In this document: piece after piece, positions 53,304-62,163 of the stretch
Layout: every line of letters begins with the position of its first letter
Position numbering within the stretch: the first letter of the stretch is position 1
Assembly (NCBI RefSeq): GCF_020564355.1
Contig: NZ_JAJCRR010000004.1
Coordinates: 124,001-188,000, forward strand
From: Lachnospira pectinoschiza
GTDB lineage: Bacteria; Bacillota; Clostridia; Lachnospirales; Lachnospiraceae
Length of the DNA: 64,000 nt
Direction of reading: 5' to 3'
Position numbers and translations under genes: made by a program
Notes under the pieces: generated by a model
Databases searched by the model: none
What the model saw: the letters and a program-made list of their open reading frames with translations, nothing else
What the model was told of the DNA's origin: nothing

Positions 53304-53417
53304 CTTACATAGAATTTACCTATTTTACATAAGTGCAGTTCAGTTTACATTGAATAAAAAAATTAACAATATCTTTACATGAAATTTACAGGAATGTGAT
53401 AGTGCATTTTACATCGG
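53304..53417 (+). promoter_or_regulatory. Pho-box cluster and promoter of pstB
   Basis: CTTACA-N5-TTTACC (53304-53320), then a perfect triple repeat TTAACA-N5-TTTACA-N5-TTTACA (53363-53390). After it come GTGATAGTG (53396-53404), one base, and ATTTTACATCGG (53406-53417). The rest of 53085-53300 is AT-rich with no gene seen. Confidence 0.85.
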
Positions 53418-53499
53418 CTTTGATAAGATGTCATTGTGAAAAAAATTATGAAATTGCCGCATCAGATTAAATTATGCGCGATAAAAAGGAGCTGGAAAA

Positions 53500-54267
53500 A
53501 TGGAAACAACAAAAATTCATGTAACAAATATGAATTTGCATTATGGTGATTTTCACGCGTTAAAAAATATTAATATTGATATTCCTGAAAATCAGATTTG
53601 TGCAATGATTGGACCTTCAGGCTGCGGAAAAAGTACATTTTTAAAGTCAATCAACCGCATGAATGATTTAGTTGAAGGCTGTAAAATTGATGGACAAATG
53701 CAGCTTCGAGGAGAAAACGGATTTGAAGATATTTACGGAGATATGGATGTAAATCATTTAAGAAAACGCGTTGGTATGGTATTCCAGCAGCCCAATCCGT
53801 TTCCGATGAGTATTTATGACAACATTGCTTATGGTCCGAGAACACATGGCATTAAGAACCGGCATAAGCTGGATGCAATCGTTGAAAAAGCATTAAAGCA
53901 GGCGGCAATCTGGGAAGAGGTAAAAGACCGTTTAAATAAGTCAGCATTGGGACTTTCAGGCGGACAGCAGCAGCGACTTTGTATTGCGCGTGCGCTGGCT
54001 GTTGAACCGGAAGTGATTTTAATGGATGAGCCGACATCGGCACTTGACCCGATATCAACATCAAGAATTGAGGACCTGGCAATTGAGTTAAAGAAAGAGT
54101 ATACGATTGTTATGGTAACGCACAATATGCAGCAGGCAACCCGTATTTCGGATAAAACCGCATTCTTCCTGCTGGGAGAACTCATTGAATACGGAGATAC
54201 CGAGCAGCTGTTTTCTATGCCAAAGCAGAAAAAGACGGAAGACTATATCACCGGACGTTTCGGCTGA
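53500..54267 (+). CDS. pstB: Phosphate ABC transporter ATPase PstB
   Basis: 255 residues. Walker [10 protein letters not shown], signature [15 protein letters not shown], Walker [14 protein letters not shown], and the PstB-specific [18 protein letters not shown]. It powers PstCA, whose genes lie far upstream. AAGGAG precedes the ATG. phoU follows. Confidence 0.96.
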   Translation: METTKIHVTNMNLHYGDFHALKNINIDIPENQICAMIGPSGCGKSTFLKSINRMNDLVEGCKIDGQMQLRGENGFEDIYGDMDVNHLRKRVGMVFQQPNPFPMSIYDNIAYGPRTHGIKNRHKLDAIVEKALKQAAIWEEVKDRLNKSALGLSGGQQQRLCIARALAVEPEVILMDEPTSALDPISTSRIEDLAIELKKEYTIVMVTHNMQQATRISDKTAFFLLGELIEYGDTEQLFSMPKQKKTEDYITGRFG

Positions 54268-54340
54268 TAATCCCGATACGCCGGATAAAAAACAGCAAAG
54301 AAAATGAGAAGAAAATAAGAAGGCAGAAATGGAGGAAAAC

Positions 54341-54991
54341 ATGAGAAATCGATTTGACAGACAGCTTAGTACTTTAAATGATGAGCTGATTGAAATGGGC
54401 AGTATGATTGAAAAATCCATTGAAACGGCAATCAAGGCACTGGTCAATCAGGATGTGGATTTAGCAAGACATGCAATTGAGGCAGATGAGGAGATTGACC
54501 GTCAGGAACGTATTATTGAAGACCTATGTCTGAAACTGCTGTTACAGCAGCAGCCGGTTGCAAAAGATTTAAGACTGATTTCATCCGCATTAAAAATGAT
54601 TACGGATATGGAGCGAATCGGCGACCACGCTTCGGATATTTCAGAAATCACAATTGCACTGGCAGACCAGCCGTATATTAAGAAACTGGAGCATATCCAG
54701 CAGATGGCAAAAGAAACAATGATTATGCTGGTGGGAAGCATTGAGGCCTTTGTAGATAAGGATTTGGAAAAGGCGAATGAAGTCATTAAGCGGGATGACG
54801 TAGTCGATGATTTATTTGATAAAGTTAAAAAAGAATTAATTCAGATGATTCATGAAAATGCAGATAAGGGTGAGCAGGCAGCTGATCTTTTGATGGTTGC
54901 TAAATATATGGAGCGGATTGGCGACCACGCAACCAATATTTCGGAGTGGGTTATTTTTTCCATTACAGGAGAACACAAATCCATGAATTAA
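54341..54991 (+). CDS. phoU: Phosphate-signalling regulator PhoU
   Basis: 216 residues, two three-helix repeats, each with an E/D-x-x-x-D type metal site (MERIGDHASDISE and MERIGDHATNISEW). It links Pst activity to PhoR. The ATG at 54341 has GGAGG upstream; the in-frame ATG at 54329 overlaps that site. Confidence 0.95.
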   Translation: MRNRFDRQLSTLNDELIEMGSMIEKSIETAIKALVNQDVDLARHAIEADEEIDRQERIIEDLCLKLLLQQQPVAKDLRLISSALKMITDMERIGDHASDISEITIALADQPYIKKLEHIQQMAKETMIMLVGSIEAFVDKDLEKANEVIKRDDVVDDLFDKVKKELIQMIHENADKGEQAADLLMVAKYMERIGDHATNISEWVIFSITGEHKSMN

Positions 54992-55039
54992 TCCACATAA
55001 TCAGAGAATAGTTTTTGCAAAATCTCCGGAAATGTAAAA

Positions 55040-55067
55040 TTTACATGGATTTTACATAGGTTTGACA
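55040..55067 (+). promoter_or_regulatory. Pho box of the Na/Pi symporter gene
   Basis: Perfect triple repeat TTTACA-N5-TTTACA-N5-TTGACA at 11-nt period, 72 bases before the start. Confidence 0.85.
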
Positions 55068-55138
55068 GAGATTTCATAAATGTATTTTATACTTCATTTT
55101 GCAAACGATAAATATTACAAAGTTGAATGGAGTGCAAA

Positions 55139-56905
55139 ATGAGTATTTTTAATGTATTATCAATGATTGGCGGACTGGCGCTTTTTCTTTATGGTATGCA
55201 CCTGATGGGAGAAGGTCTTTCCAAAGCATCCGGTGGTAAACTGGAAAGTATTCTTGAAAAATTAACATCAAATCCGGTGAAGGCAGTGCTGCTTGGTGCA
55301 GGTGTTACGGCGGTCATCCAGTCGTCTTCGGCAACGACGGTTATGGTTGTCGGCTTTGTCAATTCCGGCATTATGCGGCTGTCACAGGCGGTCGGCATTA
55401 TTATGGGTGCGAATATCGGTACCACGGCAACCTCGTGGATTTTAAGTCTTACAGGAATTGAGGGCGACAATTTATTTGTCAACTTATTAAAACCGTCATC
55501 CTTTTCACCGGTCTTAGCGATTATCGGCGTTGTCTGTATTATGTTTGTCAAAAAGCAGAAGGTACAGGACATTGGTAAAATTTTAGTCGGCTTTGCCATT
55601 TTAATGACAGGTATGGATGCCATGAGCAGTGCAGTAGAGCCGTTGGCAGATGTACCGCAGTTTACACAGATTCTGACAATGTTTTCCAATCCGGTACTCG
55701 GTATGCTTGCCGGTCTTGTATTGACAGCGATTATTCAGAGTTCTTCGGCTTCGGTAGGTATTTTACAGGCGCTGTGTTCAACCGGTTCACTTGGATTTGC
55801 AACGGTTATTCCGATTATTATGGGACAGAATATCGGTACCTGTGTAACAGCACTGATTTCAGCAGTCGGTGCGAATAAAAATGCGAAGCGTGCGGCACTG
55901 GTACATCTGTATTTTAATATCATTGGAACAATTGTATTTATGATACTGTTTTATTCAATCAATGCATTGTTTCCGTTCTCATTTATGGAAGAGTCTGCAA
56001 CGCAGGTCGGTATTGCGGTTGTACATAGTACATTTAATATTTTTGCAACGCTGTTATTACTGCCGTTTGGTAATGGCCTTGTGAAACTTGCATGTCTGAC
56101 AATCCGTGATAATCCAAATGATGCACTGGATAATCCGGCAGATGAATTTTCACTGCTTGATGAGCGCTTCTTGGATAAACCGAGTCTTGCCATGGAACAC
56201 TGTATGCAGGTGACTAATAATATGGCAGAACTGTCTAAAAGATGTCTGTTTACGGCAATAGGACTTTTCAGGGATTATAGTGATACCCAGTCAGAGGCCG
56301 TCAGCACAATGGAAGAACGCGTAGACCGGTATGAGGATATGCTGGGGACATATTTAATGAAATTAAGTGGAAAAGATTTATCGGCAAAGGATTCGGAAAA
56401 TTTATCACTGATGTTACATACAATTGGTAATTTTGAAAGAATTTCAGACCATGCATGCAACCTGTGTGATGCAGCAAAGGAAATGGCAGAAAAAAATATG
56501 GCATTTTCAGAAAAAGCCACACAGGAGCTGCACATTTTCACAGAAGCCGTAAAAGAGATTGTAAATACTTCATTTTCGGCATTTAAGAAAGAAGATGTAG
56601 AACTTGCGGGAACGGTTGAACCGCTGGAGGAGGTTATTGATGATCTGAATATGGAGTTAAAGACACGCCATATCCGCAGATTAAGAGAAGGAAAATGTAC
56701 GATTGACCTGGGATTTGTCCATTCTGATATTACAACAAATTACGAGCGTATTGCAGACCACTGTTCCAACATTGCGGTGTGTCTGATACAGGTAAAGCAG
56801 GAAGGATTTGACACCCATGAATATCTTGGTACAATAAAAAGAGAAGATAACGAACAATTTAAAAAGCAGTATGCAGTATTTGAAGAAAAATACCGTCTGC
56901 CGTAA
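55139..56905 (+). CDS. Na/Pi-cotransporter with C-terminal PhoU domain
   Basis: 588 residues. The first 320 hold the NptA/PNaS repeats with duplicated QSSSATTVM and QSSSASVGIL motifs and GANIGTT / GQNIGTC. The last 230 form a PhoU-like helical domain (FERISDHACNLCD, YERIADHCSNIA). It imports phosphate with Na+ as a second route besides Pst. GGAG lies before the ATG at 55139; the ATG at 55127 overlaps it. Confidence 0.94.
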   Translation: MSIFNVLSMIGGLALFLYGMHLMGEGLSKASGGKLESILEKLTSNPVKAVLLGAGVTAVIQSSSATTVMVVGFVNSGIMRLSQAVGIIMGANIGTTATSWILSLTGIEGDNLFVNLLKPSSFSPVLAIIGVVCIMFVKKQKVQDIGKILVGFAILMTGMDAMSSAVEPLADVPQFTQILTMFSNPVLGMLAGLVLTAIIQSSSASVGILQALCSTGSLGFATVIPIIMGQNIGTCVTALISAVGANKNAKRAALVHLYFNIIGTIVFMILFYSINALFPFSFMEESATQVGIAVVHSTFNIFATLLLLPFGNGLVKLACLTIRDNPNDALDNPADEFSLLDERFLDKPSLAMEHCMQVTNNMAELSKRCLFTAIGLFRDYSDTQSEAVSTMEERVDRYEDMLGTYLMKLSGKDLSAKDSENLSLMLHTIGNFERISDHACNLCDAAKEMAEKNMAFSEKATQELHIFTEAVKEIVNTSFSAFKKEDVELAGTVEPLEEVIDDLNMELKTRHIRRLREGKCTIDLGFVHSDITTNYERIADHCSNIAVCLIQVKQEGFDTHEYLGTIKREDNEQFKKQYAVFEEKYRLP

Positions 56906-56916
56906 AAAATATACTC

Positions 56917-56967
56917 CGTGCCGGTTTAAAGCAACAATGCAGTTAAAAGCCGTTTAAGCCGGACACG
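56917..56967 (+). promoter_or_regulatory. Hairpin between the symporter and phoP
   Basis: CGTGCCGGTTTAAA pairs with TTTAAGCCGG(A)CACG, with a G-U and one bulge and no T-run. Possible attenuator or stabiliser. Confidence 0.4.
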
Positions 56968-56988
56968 AGGCAGGGAATGGAGGAAATG

Positions 56989-57675
56989 ATGGCACTTATA
57001 TATGTTGTGGAAGATGATAAAAATATCAGTGAAATCGAAAGCTTTGCATTAAAAAATGCAGGACATCAGATTGTAGAATGTGCGTGTGCAAAGGAGTTTC
57101 ACAAGCAGGTACAGGAGCGGATACCGGATATGGTGCTGCTTGATATTATGCTGCCGGATGAAGATGGGCTTTCTATTTTGAAAAAACTGCGTGCAACACC
57201 GGAAACAAGGAGAATTCCTGTAATTCTGGTAACGGCAAAGACCACAGAAATTGATAAGGTCAAGGGACTGGATTCGGGTGCCGATGATTATCTGACTAAG
57301 CCGTTTGGCGTCATGGAACTCATTTCCCGCGTAAAGGCGCTGCTGCGCAGGGTTGGCGGCATGGAAGATGAAAAATTCTTACGGGTTGGCATTTTGTTTA
57401 TTGATGATGAAAAGCACGTTGCTTATGTAGATGATAAACATATTGAACTGACCTATAAGGAATATGAACTGCTCAAGTATCTGACGATTAATCAGGGAAT
57501 TGTACTGTCCCGCGACAATCTTATGGAGAAAATCTGGAGTTCGGATTACGAAGGCGAATCAAGAACGCTGGATGTCCATATCAAAACACTGCGGCAGAAG
57601 CTTGGGAAAGCCGGGTCTTATATTAAGACTGTGAGAAATGTCGGCTATTTCCTTGATTTGGATACAGATGTGTAA
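56989..57675 (+). CDS. phoP: OmpR-family response regulator PhoP/PhoB
   Basis: 228 residues. Receiver domain with VVEDD, the phospho-acceptor Asp in LLDIMLP and the TKPFG lysine; C-terminal winged helix with SRTLDVHIKTLRQKL and VRNVGYF. Its site is expected to be the TTTACA direct repeats found in this window. GGAGG precedes the ATG at 56989. Confidence 0.94.
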   Translation: MALIYVVEDDKNISEIESFALKNAGHQIVECACAKEFHKQVQERIPDMVLLDIMLPDEDGLSILKKLRATPETRRIPVILVTAKTTEIDKVKGLDSGADDYLTKPFGVMELISRVKALLRRVGGMEDEKFLRVGILFIDDEKHVAYVDDKHIELTYKEYELLKYLTINQGIVLSRDNLMEKIWSSDYEGESRTLDVHIKTLRQKLGKAGSYIKTVRNVGYFLDLDTDV

Positions 57676-57714
57676 TAATCCTTATATGTGGAATTATTAC
57701 GGGCAGGAGTGCAT

Positions 57715-59088
57715 ATGAAAAAGAAAATCAACATTCAATTTTTAATTATTACATTACTGGCGATACTGACAACGGTATCGCTTTCTATCTTTGTATTTTA
57801 CGAATTATTCAAGCAGGAAGTGATGGCAGACTTAAAAACGAACACACAGCTTCTGGTTGAAACGGATGCGTGGGAGCAGATTGTGGAAAAGAAGGATGCC
57901 GGGGCTTTAGACGATGGTGTGAAGCAGCTCCGTCTGACACTGGTAGACGGTACCGGAGAAGTTATTTTGGATACCAATGCAGAAGTCGGCAGTATGGACA
58001 ATCACAGTGCAAGACCGGAGATTTCACAGGCACTGCAGACCGGAGAAGGGCAGGCAATCCGCCAGTCCAGCACAATCGGTAAAAATGCGTTTTATTATGC
58101 CATACGGCTGGAGAACGGAAGTGTCCTGCGCACGGCAAAGGAAGCAGGCAGTATCACAAGTGTTTTCGAGAGCATTCTGCCGGTAATCGTAATTTTATGC
58201 GTACTGTTGTTTGCATTGTGTATGATCCTTTCACATTTCCTGACGGAGAGCATTATTGAGCCGATTGAAAATCTGGCAGATAATCTTGATGCTTCGGATT
58301 CCGTAAAGGTGTATAAAGAACTGGTACCGTTTGTACAGACAATCAAAAAACAGCATGAGGATATTATGCGCAATGCCACCATGCGGCAGGAATTTACGGC
58401 AAATGTGTCCCATGAATTAAAGACACCGTTGACGTCTATTTCCGGATATTCCGAACTGATTGAGAGCGGAATGGCAGCAGATGAAGACATTGTGCGTTTT
58501 GCGGCGGAAATTCATAAAAATTCCAATCGTCTGCTGACTTTGATTAACGATATTATCCGTCTGTCGGAATTAGATCAGGTAGAGGAACAGAACTGCTTTG
58601 AAGAACTGGATATTTATGATATTGCACAAAATTGTGTGGAGATGCTTCGCCTGAGTGCCAAGAAGCACGATGTTACCATGGAATTACACGGTGTACACCG
58701 CATTATCTGTGCCAACCGCCAGATGATGGATGAACTGGTCTATAACCTGTGTGACAATGCCATCCGATACAACAATCCGGGCGGCAGGGTTGATATTACG
58801 GTTGATGCAGCCGTTGCATTTGATAAAACGGCAGAAACCGGAGCAACGATTATTGAGGTCAAGGATACCGGTATCGGCATTTCAAAAGAACATCAGGAGC
58901 GTATATTTGAGCGCTTTTACCGTGTGGATAAAAGCCGTTCTAAATCAACGGGAGGAACAGGACTGGGGCTTGCTATTGTAAAGCATATTGTGGCTGCCCA
59001 CAAGAACGCATCCCTGTCGCTTACAAGCGAACCGGGAAAAGGAACCTGTATCCGTGTGGCTTTTAAAATGAAGACAAATTTGGAGTAA
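57715..59088 (+). CDS. phoR: Sensor histidine kinase PhoR
   Basis: 457 residues. Two N-terminal membrane helices (about 6-28 and 150-175) flank a small extracellular domain; the HisKA box is VSHELKTPLTSISGYSEL and the ATPase boxes are DELVYNLCDNAIRYN, VKDTGIGI and GGTGLGLAIVKH. It starts 40 bases after phoP with AGGAG upstream. Together with PhoU and Pst it senses phosphate supply. Confidence 0.94.
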   Translation: MKKKINIQFLIITLLAILTTVSLSIFVFYELFKQEVMADLKTNTQLLVETDAWEQIVEKKDAGALDDGVKQLRLTLVDGTGEVILDTNAEVGSMDNHSARPEISQALQTGEGQAIRQSSTIGKNAFYYAIRLENGSVLRTAKEAGSITSVFESILPVIVILCVLLFALCMILSHFLTESIIEPIENLADNLDASDSVKVYKELVPFVQTIKKQHEDIMRNATMRQEFTANVSHELKTPLTSISGYSELIESGMAADEDIVRFAAEIHKNSNRLLTLINDIIRLSELDQVEEQNCFEELDIYDIAQNCVEMLRLSAKKHDVTMELHGVHRIICANRQMMDELVYNLCDNAIRYNNPGGRVDITVDAAVAFDKTAETGATIIEVKDTGIGISKEHQERIFERFYRVDKSRSKSTGGTGLGLAIVKHIVAAHKNASLSLTSEPGKGTCIRVAFKMKTNLE

Positions 59089-59249
59089 AAAAATGTATTT
59101 TTGGCGCAAAGCCCGCAAACAAGCGGGATTGAGCGCATAAGGGATGAAAAAAAAGTCCAATATGTAGACAATGTCCGGAAAATACAGCGTTTATATAAAA
59201 CAAAAAACTGTTCATAAATAGTTTATAGAGTTTTTATTTACAAAATAGT

Positions 59250-59293
59250 TAACATGTGTTATTATTTCACAACGATAATATATAACACTGTTA
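59250..59293. promoter_or_regulatory. Paired palindromic operators of the MarR-ABC operon
   Basis: TAACATGTGTTA (59250-59261) and TAACACTGTTA (59283-59293), themselves within a larger AGTTAACA ... TGTTAACT inverted repeat. They surround the probable promoter, about 80 bases before the MarR gene. The rest of 59089-59249 holds a CCCGC/GCGGG hairpin and no gene. Confidence 0.7.
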
Positions 59294-59374
59294 ACTATTT
59301 ATTTTTTTGCAGTAAAAAATCACCGCGAAACAGCATAGGACGGTGAAGATCACAGCCGAAAAGGAGGAATTTTT

Positions 59375-59842
59375 GTGCAAAAAGAGTATGCGGAGCTGTT
59401 TTCCGCATTTACACAGTTTAGAAAGCTGCATATGTCGGATTTATTTCCGAATATGAACCATTCGGAATTTGCCACCCTGATGCATATTGGCGGGGCAAAT
59501 AAGTGTCTAAACGAAGAAAAAGTCAAGGTTTCTACACTGTCAGAGAGGATGCGTATTAATATTACTGCCGTGTCCCGGACATTAAAAGTACTGGAAAAGA
59601 AGAATTACATCCAGCGGACAGTCAGCGCGCAGGACCGCAGAATTACATATGTGGAACTGACCCCGGAGGGGGCAGAGGTACTGGCGGAAGCGGAGGAAAC
59701 AATGAATACATTTACGGCAAAGGTGCTAAGCAGCCTGAAAAAAGAAGACGTAATCCGTCTGACTGCGCTGATGAACCAGCTTTATGAGGCATCAGAAGCA
59801 GAAATAGAGAAAAGAAAAAAGAAAGGTGATGTGACAGAATGA
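59375..59842 (+). CDS. MarR-family transcriptional regulator
   Basis: 155 residues. Winged helix with KVSTLSERMRINITAVSRTL (HTH) and the conserved DRRITYVELTPEG wing. The GTG start has AAAAGGAGG upstream. It overlaps the ABC gene by 4 bases and presumably represses the exporter through the two palindromes. Confidence 0.92.
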   Translation: MQKEYAELFSAFTQFRKLHMSDLFPNMNHSEFATLMHIGGANKCLNEEKVKVSTLSERMRINITAVSRTLKVLEKKNYIQRTVSAQDRRITYVELTPEGAEVLAEAEETMNTFTAKVLSSLKKEDVIRLTALMNQLYEASEAEIEKRKKKGDVTE

Positions 59843-62160
59843 GTAGATTTTTTAAGACGTTAAAGCCTTATTGGAAATCTGTACTGCTGATTATCGCACT
59901 GCTTGTATTACAGGCATATGCAGATTTATCGCTGCCGCAGTATACATCGGATATTATTGATACAGGTATCCAGAATGGTGGTGTTTCACACTGTATGCCG
60001 CAGGCAGTCACAAAGGAAGAATTTGAACTGGCAAAGGTTTTTATGACAGAAGATGAGGTCGCAATATGGGAAGACAGTTACCGGGAAGACGGTGATGTGT
60101 ACCGCTTGGATGTGACCGATGAAAAGAAGCTGGATGAATATGATGATGAATTTGTGACAGCATTTATTTTAAACAATCAGACATCGGCAGTAGAGGAATC
60201 TGCTTTTAAACAGCAGATTGCCGCACAGTCCGGTCAGGACCCTTCACAGCTTGAAAATGTTCCGGTGGAAATGCTCGGACAGCAGATGGGCATTGAACTT
60301 TCAACCTTTAAAAAAGAGATTGAAGATGTTGACGGCAATGTAGTACTTGCAGACTGTTTGGATATGCGTCCGGTCTTTCAGATGATGCTTGCACAGGGCA
60401 GAATGACAACGGATGATATTGTTTCCATGCGTGACACGTTGCAGGAAAAAATGGAGAGCATGGGCAGTTCCCTGATTCTTTCCATGGGTATCTCTTATGC
60501 AAAGAACATGGACAGTGCCGCCGGTGTAGATATGGATAAGTTACAGACTGATTATCTGTGGGCATCAGGCATTAAAATGGTGCTGATGGCACTGTTAGTT
60601 GCAGTGATTACCGTATGTGTCGGTATGCTTGCGTCGCGTGTGGCAGCCGGTGCAGGACGTGATCTGCGTGGCAGTGTATACAAAAAAGTCATGGGCTTTT
60701 CCAGTGCGGAAATGGATCGTTTCTCAACGGCATCCCTGATTACACGGACCACCAATGATGTACAGCAGATTCAGATGGTGATTGTATTATTACTGCGTAT
60801 GGTATTATATGCGCCGGTGCTTGGTATCGGCGGTGTTATCAAGGTATGGCAGACAGGTGCCGGAATGGGCTGGGTAATCGGTCTTGCTGTTGCGGCTATT
60901 ATGGCACTCGTGCTGTTTTTAATGGTTGTTGCCATGCCGAAGTTTAAATTAATGCAGAAGCTGGTTGACGGTGTCAACTTAGTTTCAAGGGAAATTCTTA
61001 CCGGACTTTCTGTTATCCGTGCATTCGGAAGGGAAAAGAAGGAAGAAGAACGTTTTGATAAAGCCAATAAAAAGCTGACAAAGACGATGTTATTTACCAA
61101 CCGTGTCATGACATTTATGATGCCTTGCATGACCTTTATCATGTACGGACTGACGGTTCTGATTGTATGGGTTGCGGCACATAAGATTGATAACGGCAGT
61201 ATGCAGGTGGGTGCAATGACAGCATTTATTACGTATGCAATGCAGATTGTTATGTCCTTCTTAATGCTGACGATGATGTCTGTTATGCTTCCGAGAGCGG
61301 CAGTTGCGGCAGACAGAATTGATGAAGTATTAACTGTAAAATCTGAAATTGTAGACCCTGAAAAGCCGGAAACACTTGAAAAGAAGGAAGGTGTTGTACG
61401 CTTTAACCATGTAAGCTTTAAATACCCGGGTGCAGAACACAATGCCCTTGAAGATATTGATTTTGTGGCTGAACCGGGTAAGACAACGGCGATTATCGGC
61501 AGTACGGGCTGTGGTAAATCAACGCTTGTAAACTTAATACCAAGACTTTACGATGTTACGGAAGGTTCGGTGACAATCGACGGACACGATATCCGTAACA
61601 TTACCATGAATGAACTGCGTGATGAACTCGGCTTTGTGCCGCAGAAAGGTGTGCTGTTTTCCGGTACGATTGCAAGCAATCTCCGTTATGGCAGAGAAGA
61701 TGCAACCGATGAAGAAATCCGTGAAGCGGCTGAAATTGCACAGGCATCGGATTTTATTGAAGAAAAAAGTGCAAAATATGACAGTCCGATTGCACAGGGC
61801 GGTTCTAACGTATCCGGTGGACAGAAACAGCGTCTGTCGATTGCAAGAGCCATTGCAAAGAATCCGAAGGTCTTCATTTTTGATGACAGTTTTTCCGCAC
61901 TCGATTTAAAGACCGATGCGGCACTCCGTAAGGCACTGGCAGAAAAGGTATCCGACAGCACGGTTATTATCGTTGCACAGCGAATCAGTACGGTGCTTCA
62001 TGCAGAGCAGATTCTTGTCATGGATGAAGGCAGAATCGTCGGCAGGGGAACACATGAAGAACTGCTTGCAAACTGCGAAGTATACCGTCAGATTGCAAAA
62101 TCGCAGATGTCAGAAAAGGAACTCGGACTTGCGGGTGATACAGAAAGGGAGGAACAGTAA
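59839..62160 (+). CDS. ABC exporter half-transporter with large outer loop (degenerate ATP site)
   Basis: 773 residues. TM1, then an extracellular insertion of roughly 190 residues between the first two helices, then the remaining membrane helices and the ATPase domain. Walker A is GSTGCGKST and signature NVSGGQKQ is intact, but Walker B reads VFIFDDSFSALD with Asp in place of Glu. Starts in the MarR stop (ATGA). Partner of the following gene. Confidence 0.92.
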   Translation: MSRFFKTLKPYWKSVLLIIALLVLQAYADLSLPQYTSDIIDTGIQNGGVSHCMPQAVTKEEFELAKVFMTEDEVAIWEDSYREDGDVYRLDVTDEKKLDEYDDEFVTAFILNNQTSAVEESAFKQQIAAQSGQDPSQLENVPVEMLGQQMGIELSTFKKEIEDVDGNVVLADCLDMRPVFQMMLAQGRMTTDDIVSMRDTLQEKMESMGSSLILSMGISYAKNMDSAAGVDMDKLQTDYLWASGIKMVLMALLVAVITVCVGMLASRVAAGAGRDLRGSVYKKVMGFSSAEMDRFSTASLITRTTNDVQQIQMVIVLLLRMVLYAPVLGIGGVIKVWQTGAGMGWVIGLAVAAIMALVLFLMVVAMPKFKLMQKLVDGVNLVSREILTGLSVIRAFGREKKEEERFDKANKKLTKTMLFTNRVMTFMMPCMTFIMYGLTVLIVWVAAHKIDNGSMQVGAMTAFITYAMQIVMSFLMLTMMSVMLPRAAVAADRIDEVLTVKSEIVDPEKPETLEKKEGVVRFNHVSFKYPGAEHNALEDIDFVAEPGKTTAIIGSTGCGKSTLVNLIPRLYDVTEGSVTIDGHDIRNITMNELRDELGFVPQKGVLFSGTIASNLRYGREDATDEEIREAAEIAQASDFIEEKSAKYDSPIAQGGSNVSGGQKQRLSIARAIAKNPKVFIFDDSFSALDLKTDAALRKALAEKVSDSTVIIVAQRISTVLHAEQILVMDEGRIVGRGTHEELLANCEVYRQIAKSQMSEKELGLAGDTEREEQ

Positions 62161-62163
62161 TTT

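Noticed and set aside
60771..61442. 223-codon minus-strand frame
   Set aside because: Shadow of the ABC exporter, Ser/Thr/Ile-rich without motifs.
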